A stretch of 64,000 bases of DNA from contig CACZFI010000009.1 of assembly GCA_902780405.1 (NCBI GenBank), positions 1 to 64,000 on the forward strand. Reading direction: 5' to 3'. The position numbers and the translations under genes were made by a program. Source of the DNA: an uncultured Lachnospiraceae bacterium (GTDB lineage Bacteria; Bacillota; Clostridia; Lachnospirales; Lachnospiraceae). Below the pieces are notes generated by a model. It saw only the letters and a list, made by a program, of their open reading frames with translations, had not been told where the DNA came from and made no database searches. Of the stretch, positions 9,134-17,984 are shown one piece after another (within the stretch, counting starts at the first letter, position 1; each line of letters starts with the position of its first letter).

Positions 9134-9706
9134 TCACGCATTCTTTCCGAGTTCGAATGCGATCTTGTTCATCTCTAAAAACTTCGCCGGAACTATGGCT
9201 TCCATTGCGGAAATCCACGCCTCCTCCGGCATATCAAAGTAGTGAGAAAGTCTTCCCATCAATACGATGTTCACCGCCTTGGAAGATCCCGCCTGCTCGG
9301 CCAGTGCCAGACAGTCAAGAGCGTCAACTTTCGCGCCGCTTTGCTTCATCTTTTCAACCAAATCCTCCGGATACTCCATCGCGCCGGTGATGACCGGCAT
9401 CGGATCGATCTGCTGGATATTGGTTACGATCTGTCCGTCCTTCTTCAGGTAGGGAAGCCATCTGGCTGCCTCAAGCAACTCGAAGGACACAATATAATCA
9501 GCCTCTCCCTTATCGATCACGGGAGAGTATACCTTATCACCGTAGCGAACATAGGTCACAACGCTGCCGCCTCTCTGGGACATGCCGTGAACCTCGGATA
9601 CCTTTACATCATATCCGGCATCAAGCAGGAGTCTTCCGAGAAGCTTTGAAGCAAGCAGGGATCCCTGTCCGCCGACACCGACGATCATTACATTTTTTGT
9701 CTCCAT
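9134..9706 (-). CDS. iorB: Indolepyruvate:ferredoxin oxidoreductase beta subunit
   Basis: A 190-residue gamma-type subunit of the 2-oxoacid:ferredoxin oxidoreductase family. It begins VMIVGVGGQGSLLASKLLG, the glycine-rich motif of the family, and has EVHGMSQRGGSVVTYVR in the middle. With IorA it oxidatively decarboxylates indolepyruvate and other aryl pyruvates to acyl-CoA, reducing ferredoxin. The ATG at 9706 follows the iorA stop by 1 nt, and the Shine-Dalgarno GGAGGAGG lies inside the end of iorA, so the subunits are coupled. Confidence 0.92.
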   Translation of the reverse strand: METKNVMIVGVGGQGSLLASKLLGRLLLDAGYDVKVSEVHGMSQRGGSVVTYVRYGDKVYSPVIDKGEADYIVSFELLEAARWLPYLKKDGQIVTNIQQIDPMPVITGAMEYPEDLVEKMKQSGAKVDALDCLALAEQAGSSKAVNIVLMGRLSHYFDMPEEAWISAMEAIVPAKFLEMNKIAFELGKNA

Positions 9707-9707
9707 A

Positions 9708-11453
9708 TCAAGCCTCCTCCTTTCCGGTGGATGAAAATGCACCTACGGGGCACAGCTGCTCGCAGACACCACAGCCTACGCAGAGCGTCGTGTCAACATG
9801 TGCCTTGCCGTCCTTCATGGAAATGGCCGGACAGCCGATACGCATGCAGGACTTGCAGCCGATGCATTTGTCCTTGTCCACACAGAGTGCGGGCTTGTGT
9901 TTTACATACTTAAGAAGTGCGCAAGGGCGACGTGAGATGATCACGGAAGGAGCATCTACCGCAAGTTCTTCCTTCACCGCCTCATCACAGGCCTTCAGGT
10001 CGTAAGGATCTACCACGCGCACGCGCTCGAATCCCATTGCGCGGCACAGTGCCTCGAGATCGATCTTGCCTGCGGGATCTCCCTTGATATTGTAACCCGT
10101 TGTCGGATTCTGCTGATGTCCCGTCATGCCCGTAATGGAGTTGTCCAGGATGATCACCGTAGAATTCGACTGGTTGTATGCGATATTCGCAAGTCCGGTC
10201 ATACCGGAGTGCATGAAGGTGGAGTCACCGATCACAGCTACCGTCTTGCCTTCATTCTCACCGTCACCGGCAATGTTAAATCCGTGAATGGCTGATACGG
10301 ATGCACCCATGCAAAGTGTCATATCGATGGAGGAAAGCGGCGCTACTGCTCCGAGCGTGTAGCAGCCGATGTCTCCGAGTACGGTGCATTTGTTCTTGGA
10401 AAGTGTGTAGAAGAGTCCTCTGTGAGGGCAGCCCGCACACATAACAGGCGGACGCATGGGGATAGCATCGGAAATGCTTCTTCCGTCCGGTGTATCTTTT
10501 CCGAGTGCTTCACGGAGAAGGTTCTGGGAGAATTCTCCCTCGATGGGAAGCTTGTCCTTGCCGTGTACGGAAAGTCCGAGCGACTTGCAATAGTCCTCGA
10601 TGATGGGATCAAGCTCCTCTACAACATAGAGTTCCGAAACCTTGCCGGCAAAGTCACGGATCAGCTTCTCGGGAAGCGGGTTCACCATGCCGAGCTTCAG
10701 CACGGACACGCTGTCACCGAACACTTCCTTCACATACTGATAAGAAGTTGAAGATGTGATGATACCGATCTTGGTATCTCCCATCTCAACACGATTCACG
10801 GAAGCAGTCTCTGCCCAGTCGGCAAGCTTTCTCATGCGCTCTTCCACAAAGGGATGGCGCTTGATGGCATTGCCGGGCATCATAACATACTTCGGGATAT
10901 TCTTTTCGTAATTCTTGCGGTCGGGAACGACGCGGTCCGCTGTCTCAACCACAGACTGAGAATGTGCCACGCGGGTGCACATCTTCATGATCACGGGTGT
11001 ATCGTACTCCTCGGAAAGGTCGTACGCGATCTTGACAAATTCGAGTGCCTCAGCGGAATCCGAAGGCTCAAGCATCGGTACCTTGGATGCGATGGCGTGA
11101 TGTCTGGAATCCTGCTCATTCTGGGAGGAATGCATGCCTGCGTCATCGGCCACACCGATGATCACACCGCCGTTCACACCTGTATAAGACATGGTATAAA
11201 GGGGGTCTGCAGCGACGTTAAGTCCCACGTGCTTCATACCGCAGAAGCTGCGGCGTCCGGCTAAGGATGCTCCGAAAGCCGCCTCCATGGCAACCTTCTC
11301 ATTCGGGGCCCACTCACAGTAAATTTCGTCATACTTTGCGGCTTCCTCCGTAATCTCCGTGGAGGGAGTTCCGGGATAACTTGAAACAAAGCAGCACCCG
11401 GCTTCAAAGAGGCCGCGGGCAAAGGCTTTGTTGCCTAACATAAGTTCTTTCAT
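9708..11453 (-). CDS. iorA: Indolepyruvate:ferredoxin oxidoreductase alpha subunit
   Basis: A 581-residue fused subunit. An N-terminal pyrimidine-binding domain (SSYPGTPSTEITEEA) is followed by a transketolase C-like domain. The TPP-binding domain near residues 340-470 carries MCAGCPHRG, GDIGCYTLG and GDSTFMHSG with ITGMTGHQQNP. The C-terminal ferredoxin domain has two 4Fe-4S motifs, CIGCKSCMRIGCP and CVGCGVCEQLCP. It is the first gene of the operon with iorB, paaK and the ACT protein, driven by the promoter at 11493-11521. The length is normal for IorA and no defect is seen. Confidence 0.95.
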   Translation of the reverse strand: MKELMLGNKAFARGLFEAGCCFVSSYPGTPSTEITEEAAKYDEIYCEWAPNEKVAMEAAFGASLAGRRSFCGMKHVGLNVAADPLYTMSYTGVNGGVIIGVADDAGMHSSQNEQDSRHHAIASKVPMLEPSDSAEALEFVKIAYDLSEEYDTPVIMKMCTRVAHSQSVVETADRVVPDRKNYEKNIPKYVMMPGNAIKRHPFVEERMRKLADWAETASVNRVEMGDTKIGIITSSTSYQYVKEVFGDSVSVLKLGMVNPLPEKLIRDFAGKVSELYVVEELDPIIEDYCKSLGLSVHGKDKLPIEGEFSQNLLREALGKDTPDGRSISDAIPMRPPVMCAGCPHRGLFYTLSKNKCTVLGDIGCYTLGAVAPLSSIDMTLCMGASVSAIHGFNIAGDGENEGKTVAVIGDSTFMHSGMTGLANIAYNQSNSTVIILDNSITGMTGHQQNPTTGYNIKGDPAGKIDLEALCRAMGFERVRVVDPYDLKACDEAVKEELAVDAPSVIISRRPCALLKYVKHKPALCVDKDKCIGCKSCMRIGCPAISMKDGKAHVDTTLCVGCGVCEQLCPVGAFSSTGKEEA

Positions 11454-11492
11454 GTGTTTCCGTCTCCTTGTTTGTGATAAAAACTATCAAGT

Positions 11493-11521
11493 ATTCTATC
11501 ACACGGCGCCGAAGATGACAA
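11493..11521 (-). promoter_or_regulatory. Sigma-A promoter for the ior operon
   Basis: Minus-strand TTGTCA (11516-11521), exactly 17 nt, TAGAAT (11493-11498), about 40 nt before iorA with GGAGACGG as its Shine-Dalgarno. Confidence 0.55.
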
Positions 11522-11537
11522 CATTTGTGATTCGGAC

Positions 11538-11684
11538 GGAATCAATCGGGGACATGTGCGCCGGACCCGCTCTCGCTAAGCACGGGCACCCCTAACCTCA
11601 CTAAGCTCTCGGGCACTACATGCCCGAATCGCTAAGTGAAGAGGCCCGTGATTGACCTTGCGCACATATCCCCGATTCGATTCC
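11538..11684. repeat. Inverted-repeat-bounded hairpin element A
   Basis: This element fills most of the 312-bp gap between copA and iorA. Outer arms of 24-25 bp (11538-11561 and 11660-11684) are complementary except for one inserted base and one mismatch. Inside them CACGGGC (11581-11587) pairs with GCCCGTG (11644-11650), and an apical hairpin TCGGGCA/TGCCCGA surrounds ACTAC/CTACA near 11609-11627. No reading frame is supported. It may be a non-autonomous mobile repeat (MITE-like) or a structured RNA. Confidence 0.55.
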
Positions 11685-11765
11685 TATACACAAGTTGCCG
11701 GTGTCTGACTCCCATATTGTCCTTGCAATGTGGCATGTCTGCATACCTCACTTTATCGAATTATA

Positions 11766-11978
11766 TCAATCGATCGAAACGACTGTATAATCTTTCTCCT
11801 CGACGGCCGTTTTCAGGATTTCGTTGGGGATGTCGGCGGAAAGCGTAAGCTTTGCGGTTCCGCTCTCATGACTTACCACTGCGTCTTCGACACCGTCAAG
11901 TGCAAGGAGTGCCTTCTTCACCGAAGCCTCGCAATGTCCGCACATCATGCCTTCAATGTTCATCGTCTTTTCTGTCAT
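11766..11978 (-). other. Possible internally initiated CopZ-like chaperone
   Basis: Within the copA frame, AAAGGAGAG lies 6 nt before an ATG at 11978. The last 70 codons from that ATG encode exactly one HMA domain (MxCxxC in [10 protein letters not shown]) of the size and form of free CopZ. In many Firmicutes copZ is a separate gene after copA. Here no stop codon separates them, so the cell could make both the fusion and free CopZ from one mRNA. The sequence facts are certain; use of the site is inference. Confidence 0.45.
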
Positions 11979-14312
11979 AGTATTCTCTCCTTTACTTAAA
12001 TCCGATAAATCCGGTTCTTTGTATCTGTGTTTCTCAGGCAGTCTTCTGTCCCTGCCTCCGTCATAGAGTTTCGCAAAATTCAATCGAAGCGCATTCGTGA
12101 CAACGCAGAAGCTTGACAGGCTCATGGCCAGTGCACCGAGCATCGGCGTTAACGCGATTCCGAAGGCCGGAATCAGGCAGCCTGCCGCAACAGGGATCCC
12201 GATGCTGTTATAGATAAATGCCCAGAACAGGTTTTGGTGAATGTTGGTCAGCGTCTTCTTTGACAGCCGAAGCGCCGCCACCGCATCCGAAAGCCGGTCT
12301 TTCATCAACACCACATCCGCAGCATCCACAGCGATGTCAGTACCTGCTCCGATGGCGATTCCGATATCTGCAACCGTCAGCGCCGGCGCATCATTGATTC
12401 CGTCACCGATCATGGCAACCCGGTTTCCCGCATCCATATACGCCCGAACCACTTCAGCCTTCCGCGCGGGAAGCACCTCTGCGATCACGCGGTCCACGCC
12501 CGCTTCACGGCCGATGGCCTCCGCCGTGATCCGGTTATCCCCCGTAAGCATCACGGTGTGGATCCCCATAGCCGAAAGCCGTTCAATAGCTTCGCGGCTG
12601 TCGTCACGAATGGTATCCGCAACAGCGATCATACCAAGCAGCGTGCTTTGATCCTTCTCCCGCTGTGCAAAAAACAGAGGTGTCTTGCCTTCTCCGGCCA
12701 GTCGTGAAGCAGCCTGCGCAAGCGATGCGTCCACCGGGATCTGTTCCTCGATATAAGAACGGTTTCCCGCCCACAGCGTGCATCCGTCCCCCGTTCCGAC
12801 GATGCCTTTTCCGAAGACGGATTTTGTTTCCGTGATGTCTATTTCATTCGACACATAGTGTTTTTCTTCCGCATAAGCAACCACCGCAGCCGAAAGCGGA
12901 TGCTCGCTTTTTTGTTCCAGTGCCCACGCATGGGATACCAGTTCATCTTCCCCGATCCCCCCGGCAGGTACCACGTCCGTCACCGCAGGTGTCCCCCTCG
13001 TGACGGTTCCCGTCTTATCCAGGATGACTACGTTCACCTTACCCGTGCGTTCCAAAGCTTCCGCCGTCTTAAAGAGGATTCCGTTTTTTGCGCCCACGCC
13101 GTTGCCGACCATGATCGCCACGGGAGTCGCAAGTCCGAGCGCGCAGGGGCAGCTGATCAAAAGTACCGAGACCGCACGCATCAGCGCAAAAGAAACCGTC
13201 TTTCCCGCAAGCATCCACACGGAAAATGTAACGACTGCGATCAGCAAAACCGCCGGGACAAAGATACCGCTCACCTTGTCTGCAATCCGCGCGATGGGTG
13301 CCTTCGTTGCAGACGCATCGGAAACCATGCGGATGATTCCGGAGAGTGTCGTCTCCTCTCCCACACGGTCCACGCGCACCTTGATGAAGCCCGATATATT
13401 TGTGGTTGCCGCATACACGCGGTCACCCACAGTCCTTTCCGCAGGAACACTCTCTCCCGTCAGAACCGAGGTATCAACGGATGTATTTCCTTCCTCGATG
13501 ATCCCGTCCACAGGGATTCGTTCTCCGGGACGGATCAGGCAGATCTCACCTGCACGGATCTCCTCGACGGGAAGCTCCGTCTCCTCACCGTTTCGAAGGA
13601 CGGTCGCACGATCCGGCCGCAGTTTCATCAATCCTTTGAGCGCATCCGTCGTGCGCCCCTTGGAGATTGCTTCGAGCAGTTTTCCGAGCGAGATCAGCGT
13701 CAGTATCATGGCCGCCGATTCAAAATAAAGGCCGTGTAGTTCCTTCATCGCAAGCTCCGCTGTTGCGGCATGCGCCACGCGAAACAGCAGATAGACGCTG
13801 TATAAAAAGGATGCCCCGGATCCCATGGCTACAAGGGTGTCCATGTTGGGTGCAAGATGCAGCGCTCCCTTCGTTCCGTTCACAAAGAACTTCGCATTAA
13901 TCAGGAGCACAATGAGCGCAAAGCACATTTGCAGAAGACCGATGGCAAGATGACGATGTTGAAGGACCTCGGGCAGCGGCCAGTTCCACATGGCATGTCC
14001 CATCGAAAGATACATGAGCGGAAGCAGAAAGACCACCGAAAGGATCAGCCGTCGAAGGATCTTATTTCGATCTTTACGCATCGCTTCTCCGGGATCGGTC
14101 ATACCCTCCGCGGATTCGTCCTTTGCGCGTGCGCCGTAGCCGGCATGCGTAACCGCCTGCACGATCTGTTCCTGCGTCACATCTCCCTCCACTTCCATCG
14201 ATCCCGTCAGGAGATTCACGGATGCGCAGGCGACACCTTCCACCGCATTCACCGCCTTTTCAACTTTTGCCGCACAAGCCGCACAGCTCATGCCTGTCAC
14301 TTCATACTTCAA
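11766..14312 (-). CDS. copA: Copper-type P1B ATPase with fused C-terminal CopZ domain
   Basis: An 848-residue heavy-metal exporter. An N-terminal HMA domain with [15 protein letters not shown] precedes eight membrane helices. TGES lies in the actuator domain, the membrane metal site is [11 protein letters not shown] (the CPC of Cu+ pumps), the phosphorylation site is DKTGTVTRG, and the hinge is GDGINDAP. After the last helices a linker (about 750-778) leads to a second complete HMA domain, [15 protein letters not shown]. Translation seems to start at TTG 14312 (AAGGG upstream). The last 70 codons have their own Shine-Dalgarno and ATG, listed separately. Role: Cu+ efflux or homeostasis. No CsoR or CopY gene is adjacent. 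Confidence 0.9.
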   Translation of the reverse strand: MKYEVTGMSCAACAAKVEKAVNAVEGVACASVNLLTGSMEVEGDVTQEQIVQAVTHAGYGARAKDESAEGMTDPGEAMRKDRNKILRRLILSVVFLLPLMYLSMGHAMWNWPLPEVLQHRHLAIGLLQMCFALIVLLINAKFFVNGTKGALHLAPNMDTLVAMGSGASFLYSVYLLFRVAHAATAELAMKELHGLYFESAAMILTLISLGKLLEAISKGRTTDALKGLMKLRPDRATVLRNGEETELPVEEIRAGEICLIRPGERIPVDGIIEEGNTSVDTSVLTGESVPAERTVGDRVYAATTNISGFIKVRVDRVGEETTLSGIIRMVSDASATKAPIARIADKVSGIFVPAVLLIAVVTFSVWMLAGKTVSFALMRAVSVLLISCPCALGLATPVAIMVGNGVGAKNGILFKTAEALERTGKVNVVILDKTGTVTRGTPAVTDVVPAGGIGEDELVSHAWALEQKSEHPLSAAVVAYAEEKHYVSNEIDITETKSVFGKGIVGTGDGCTLWAGNRSYIEEQIPVDASLAQAASRLAGEGKTPLFFAQREKDQSTLLGMIAVADTIRDDSREAIERLSAMGIHTVMLTGDNRITAEAIGREAGVDRVIAEVLPARKAEVVRAYMDAGNRVAMIGDGINDAPALTVADIGIAIGAGTDIAVDAADVVLMKDRLSDAVAALRLSKKTLTNIHQNLFWAFIYNSIGIPVAAGCLIPAFGIALTPMLGALAMSLSSFCVVTNALRLNFAKLYDGGRDRRLPEKHRYKEPDLSDLSKGENTMTEKTMNIEGMMCGHCEASVKKALLALDGVEDAVVSHESGTAKLTLSADIPNEILKTAVEEKDYTVVSID

Positions 14313-14387
14313 GTCAGTTACCCTTCCCTAACTCAATATTTTTTAACAGGGGCAGTTCCGTTCGAACCACCCCCAAAGTCGTTGCAT

Positions 14388-15290
14388 TTACATATTCTTA
14401 AGTTCCAGTTTCGGCAGCGTGGATGCCACCTTGGTATTCGCCGGAATACTTTCGATCACGAAGGTGTTACCTGCGATCACGGAATTCTTTCCGACAACCG
14501 TCTCACCGCCGAGGATGGTTGTATTTGCATAGATGACCACATTGTCCTCGATGGTCGGATGACGCTTCACGCCTGCAAGACCCTGTCCTTTTCTCGTGGA
14601 CAGTGCGCCGAGCGTCACACCCTGGTAGATCTTTACGTGATTTCCGATCTCGGTGGTCTCACCGATTACAATACCGGTTCCGTGATCGATACAGAAATAC
14701 TCGCCGATCTTCGCGCCGGGGTTGATGTCGATACCGGTCAGTCCGTGTGCATGCTCCGTCATGATTCTCGGGATATACGGGATCTTCAATTCATAGAGAA
14801 TATGCGCATAACGGTACACAAAGATCGCATAAAGACCGGGATAGGAGAAAATGATATCCTCTCTGTCCTTCGCCGCGGGATCTCCGTCGAATTCCGCCTC
14901 CACATCCTTCATGACCAGGGCCTGCGCTTCCGGCACGCGAAGTATGAATTCCTTCGCTAACGCTTCGGATTTCTTGTGAATTTCCTCGCAGTCATCAATC
15001 TTCTCTACATAGGTAAGTCCGTTCTTGATCTGCTTGTAAAGCATCTCATAAATCTCGGCAAGGATTGTAGCCGCAAAGCTCTCCTTGTCCGCATAGGTCA
15101 TATTTCTCGAGCCGAAGAAGCCGGGAAATGTAATCTTTCTCAAATGCTCAACAACCGAGATGACGGTCTCTCTGTTCGGAACCTTGTCCTCGATGGACAT
15201 ATCGAACAGTGCCTGTTGCTTATATTGTTCTCCCAGAGCGCCGGCAGCCTTAAGCAGACTCTCCGTGATGGTTTGTGTATGTTCTTTCAT
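14388..15290 (-). CDS. epsC: Serine O-acetyltransferase, EpsC/CysE type
   Basis: A 300-residue enzyme making O-acetylserine from serine and acetyl-CoA for cysteine synthesis. An N-terminal helical domain is followed by a left-handed beta-helix of hexapeptide repeats from about residue 190, including GIDINPGAKIGEYFCIDHGTG (read in two parts), VIGETTEIGNHVKIYQGV, and KRHPTIEDNVVIYANTTILGG. The catalytic DHGTG and the C-terminal KRHP are present. The ATG at 15290 follows AAAAAGGAG at proper spacing, and a longer upstream frame lacks a site. It has its own promoter at 15326-15355. Confidence 0.92.
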   Translation of the reverse strand: MKEHTQTITESLLKAAGALGEQYKQQALFDMSIEDKVPNRETVISVVEHLRKITFPGFFGSRNMTYADKESFAATILAEIYEMLYKQIKNGLTYVEKIDDCEEIHKKSEALAKEFILRVPEAQALVMKDVEAEFDGDPAAKDREDIIFSYPGLYAIFVYRYAHILYELKIPYIPRIMTEHAHGLTGIDINPGAKIGEYFCIDHGTGIVIGETTEIGNHVKIYQGVTLGALSTRKGQGLAGVKRHPTIEDNVVIYANTTILGGETVVGKNSVIAGNTFVIESIPANTKVASTLPKLELKNM

Positions 15291-15325
15291 AATGCTCGTC
15301 TCCTTTTTATCGTACGGACACGTAT

Positions 15326-15355
15326 AATCTACCACATTCTTGCGTGAAACGTCAA
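15326..15355 (-). promoter_or_regulatory. Sigma-A promoter for serine acetyltransferase
   Basis: Minus-strand TTGACG (15350-15355), 18-nt spacer, TAGATT (15326-15331), about 35 nt before the ATG at 15290. Confidence 0.5.
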
Positions 15356-15367
15356 TAAATACCATCC

Positions 15368-15505
15368 GTGACAGACTCCATAAAGTTTTTTCGGGGGACG
15401 CTCGCGCTTCGATCTCACACGCAGCTGTACTAAACTCGTGCTACGCACTCGTTAAGTGCAGGCGTGTGAGGCGACCCCGCTCAACAACCATATGGATTCT
15501 GTCAC
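15368..15505. repeat. Inverted-repeat-bounded hairpin element B
   Basis: Outer 15-bp arms GTGACAGACTCCATA (15368-15382) and TATGGATTCTGTCAC (15491-15505) pair with one mismatch. An inner perfect 8-bp stem TCACACGC (15415-15422) / GCGTGTGA (15462-15469) closes an apical region with CGTGCTACGCACTCG. Next to the left arm lies CGGGGGACGC, also present in the toxin element at 46152-46416. No coding capacity is seen. Together with element A it fills the gaps between genes in this part of the chromosome. Confidence 0.5.
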
Positions 15506-15546
15506 TCATCTACGAATATATCAGCAGTAAGTTGCACTGCGAAGGA

Positions 15547-16716
15547 TCACAACAGAATATACGTCGCAGTTGCGATAATCACCGCGCCGACGAAGAGGAT
15601 CACAAAGTCGCCGAGCAATATGGTTGCGATGGTTTTGGCGGGTGTGCGGTTCTTCATCCACTTGAAGCCGGCCCAGGCGTTTCTGTAGTTGAATGTGAAG
15701 AGCACCCAACCGATCAGGATGAAGAAAGTTACAACACGGTAGATTGGCAGGATCTGTTCAAGTTGTTCGGGCGTGTAGCGGTGACCGGGGATTTGGTAGG
15801 TCACCGACAAGTATATGATCAGTGCATATCCCAGGATTGCCGTGATGATATGAGACGGTGTTCCCGTTCGAAATCCCGGCGGAAGAAAACTGCCGTTGTT
15901 GTTTTTCTTCTCGCGTGACTCACCGGTTGTCGTCGTCACTTTCGAGGACGTTCTTCGCCCAATGGTAAGCAGTGCACTGCGGAGCTCCTGTACATTTGCA
16001 AAGCGGTCTTCAGGATCTAATTTCACACAGCGTTCGATCACGCTCGCAAGTTCTTCCGAAACGCTGTCCATCCTCGCAGCCACATACCTCGCAGTCGCGC
16101 CGAGCCCGTAGATATCCGTCCGCGCATCGCTTTCACCGAAGCCGAACTGTTCCGGCGAAGCAAAGCCTTCCGTTCCCATGATCACGGTATCTCTCGGGAC
16201 ATTTCCTTTGAACTGTCTGGAGATATTGAAGTCCACGAGACAGATGTAGCCGTCTTCCGCAAGCAGCACATTGTCAGGCTTAATGTCTCTGTGAATGATC
16301 GGCGGATGCATACCGTGCAATTTGTCTAATATATTCGTCATTTCAAGAAGCGCGGCAATCAGACTTTCTTCATCCATCGCCTTCTGTTCGACCAATTCCG
16401 TCAGGCGTACACCGCGGATATACTCTTCCACCACGATCAGCACATCCCCGTCGTGAAGACTTCCGCGGTCCACCTCATAGACCTTCGGAACCCCGTCAAC
16501 AGGATGAGACTTGATGGTTCTATAGATGGACTCATCGAAATGCGTCAGGACCTTGATCACGCATTCCGATCCGTCAATCCTGTTTTCGACAAGGTAAACA
16601 AGGTTGTTGGTACCGAGCGTATCCCGGTAAATGTACGTGCCCGCAATGTAGTCATTTTCTTCCCATAGATCGGGTACTATGGAATTGTCCGGCGTCGGAT
16701 CCTTCTTGTCTCCCAT
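15547..16716 (-). CDS. Membrane-anchored Ser/Thr protein kinase
   Basis: A 389-residue Hanks-type kinase. The kinase domain (about 20-255) shows the ATP lysine in ECVIKVL, the catalytic loop IIHRDIKPDNVLL, and SPEQFGFGESDARTDIYGLG. The magnesium motif is DFN (LVDFNIS) instead of DFG; the metal-binding Asp is kept. The C-terminus has three membrane helices (about 290-310, 330-350, 365-389). It is divergently transcribed from a small HTH protein across an 80-bp gap. The ATG at 16716 is preferred (GAGG 8 nt before) over an upstream GTG. Confidence 0.85.
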   Translation of the reverse strand: MGDKKDPTPDNSIVPDLWEENDYIAGTYIYRDTLGTNNLVYLVENRIDGSECVIKVLTHFDESIYRTIKSHPVDGVPKVYEVDRGSLHDGDVLIVVEEYIRGVRLTELVEQKAMDEESLIAALLEMTNILDKLHGMHPPIIHRDIKPDNVLLAEDGYICLVDFNISRQFKGNVPRDTVIMGTEGFASPEQFGFGESDARTDIYGLGATARYVAARMDSVSEELASVIERCVKLDPEDRFANVQELRSALLTIGRRTSSKVTTTTGESREKKNNNGSFLPPGFRTGTPSHIITAILGYALIIYLSVTYQIPGHRYTPEQLEQILPIYRVVTFFILIGWVLFTFNYRNAWAGFKWMKNRTPAKTIATILLGDFVILFVGAVIIATATYILL

Positions 16717-16796
16717 CCGTTCTTCCTCTTGCACATTAAAATCTTTTGATGTATCATTTGCGCGAAACCCGAAGTTCGCATCATTGGTATTTTATC

Positions 16797-17228
16797 ATGA
16801 GCAAAGAAAAAAAGACAGACGATCTTCTGACCATCCTGCAGGATGCGAGGACGCAGGGAGACCTCAAGCGTTACATCGAAGACACCGCGCAGTACGCAAC
16901 CGATTACGTCACGTACATTAACGAGCTGATTCGCTCCCGCGGAATCGAGAAAACCGACCTGATCGCTGCAACCGGCATTGAAAGAACTTACCTGTACCAA
17001 TGTTTAAACGGTACAAGGAAACCCGGTCGCGACTACGCCGTTGCCATCTGCCTTGCAGCAAGATGCACACTGGAGGAGACCACACGCTGCCTCGAGCTGC
17101 TTTCAGCAGGCATCCTCTACACAAAGAACAAGCGCGATGCCATCCTCATCTACGCGGTCAATCGAAGCATGAGCGTCAACCAGACAAATGAATTACTCTT
17201 TCAGATGAAAGAAGCCACCCTCGTGTAA
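16797..17228 (+). CDS. Small HTH DNA-binding protein
   Basis: A 143-residue protein with a Cro/C1-like helix-turn-helix near residues 45-80 (EKTDLIAATGIERTYLYQCLNGTRKPGRD, shown here only by its ends EKTDLIAATG and NGTRKPGRD). A helical C-terminal part follows (EETTRCLELL, RDAILIYAVNRSMSV). It lies head to head with the Ser/Thr kinase gene. This pairing, together with the lack of any other target nearby, makes it a candidate partner or substrate of the kinase; that is inference. The start at 16797 lacks a strong Shine-Dalgarno. Confidence 0.65.
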   Translation: MSKEKKTDDLLTILQDARTQGDLKRYIEDTAQYATDYVTYINELIRSRGIEKTDLIAATGIERTYLYQCLNGTRKPGRDYAVAICLAARCTLEETTRCLELLSAGILYTKNKRDAILIYAVNRSMSVNQTNELLFQMKEATLV

Positions 17229-17261
17229 AAAAACAGTTTTTACCGGTCGCGGGTGGCTTTT
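17212..17261 (+). terminator. Terminator of the HTH gene
   Basis: AAGCCACCC (17212-17220, inside the last codons) pairs with GGGTGGCTT (17251-17259), followed by a T-rich stretch. The loop holds an A run and a T run that may extend the stem. Confidence 0.6.
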
Positions 17262-17270
17262 GCTTTGCCT

Positions 17271-17287
17271 GTGTGCAGGCTGCACAC
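17271..17287. promoter_or_regulatory. Perfect palindrome before the DUF4352 gene
   Basis: GTGTGCA (17271-17277), 3 nt, TGCACAC (17281-17287). It lies 58 bp before the DUF4352 start and about 10-15 bp before a possible -10 box TAGAAT near 17309. It could be an operator; no T run follows, so it is not a terminator. Confidence 0.3.
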
Positions 17288-17344
17288 CAAAGCCATCGGC
17301 CGAAAGTATAGAATATTCATATCTTAAAACAGGGAGGATTTCTT

Positions 17345-17932
17345 ATGAAAAAACCATTCTATAAAAAGGCCTGGTTTTGGGCCATCGTCCTGATTGTAAT
17401 CGTCGGCGCGGGCGCAGGTGCCGGAGCAGGCGGAAGCGATAACAAGAAGGCGAAGATCGACAATTCCGGTGCATCGAGTTCTGCATCCGCTGACCAAAAA
17501 GCGACAACGGCAGCCACAACCGAGGCCCCGCAGGACACAAAGGTGAAGGTCGGTGGCACCTTTGAAACAAACGGCTTAAAGATCAAAGTGACAGACGCCA
17601 ACACGGACTTTCAGCTTGAGGGCGATGATTACGGCATCCACGATCCGGGCGAAGGAAAGAAACTGATCTCTGTTTCCTTCGATTACGAAAACATCAGTGA
17701 TGACGATGTCTATGTCGGAACCACGGACTTCAAGTGCTACGCTGACAATGCGGAGTGCGACAACGAGTACATCTCCAAGGAGGATGATTTCATCAATACC
17801 AATCTTTCTCCGGGAAGAACCGTCAGTTTCACCCTCTTCTTCAAAGTACCGACGGATGCCAAGTCCATCGAACTCGAATACAGCGGAACCTTCAGCTTCG
17901 ACTCCGAGAAGGTTGTTGTAGAAATCCAATAA
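17345..17932 (+). CDS. DUF4352-type membrane-anchored protein
   Basis: A 195-residue exported protein. One N-terminal membrane helix (about 8-30, FWAIVLIVIVGAGAGAGAGG) is followed by a low-complexity Ser/Ala/Thr linker (38-62) and a beta-sandwich domain (65-195) with KLISVSFDYENISDDDVYV and LSPGRTVSFTLFFKVP. This is the immunoglobulin-like DUF4352 pattern. Such proteins sit outside the membrane and have no known catalysis. GGGAGG lies 9 nt before the ATG. It stands alone, convergent with dtd. Confidence 0.75.
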   Translation: MKKPFYKKAWFWAIVLIVIVGAGAGAGAGGSDNKKAKIDNSGASSSASADQKATTAATTEAPQDTKVKVGGTFETNGLKIKVTDANTDFQLEGDDYGIHDPGEGKKLISVSFDYENISDDDVYVGTTDFKCYADNAECDNEYISKEDDFINTNLSPGRTVSFTLFFKVPTDAKSIELEYSGTFSFDSEKVVVEIQ

Positions 17933-17934
17933 AC

Positions 17935-17982
17935 AAAAAACGGCGCGTCGCTTTGATACTATAAGTCGTACGAGCCGTTTTT
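17935..17982. terminator. Bidirectional terminator between DUF4352 gene and dtd
   Basis: AAAAAACGGC (17935-17944) and GCCGTTTTT (17974-17982) form the base of a hairpin between convergent genes, with A and T runs on both sides, so it can serve both strands. Confidence 0.6.
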
Positions 17983-17984
17983 AT

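Noticed and set aside
11538-11684. Intrinsic terminator for copA or iorA
   Set aside because: The stem is far too long, lacks a T run and is not just after a stop codon.
14312-14388. Terminator hairpin after the serine acetyltransferase gene
   Set aside because: The GGGG/CCCC stem has several mismatches and no T run follows on the minus strand, so I do not list it.
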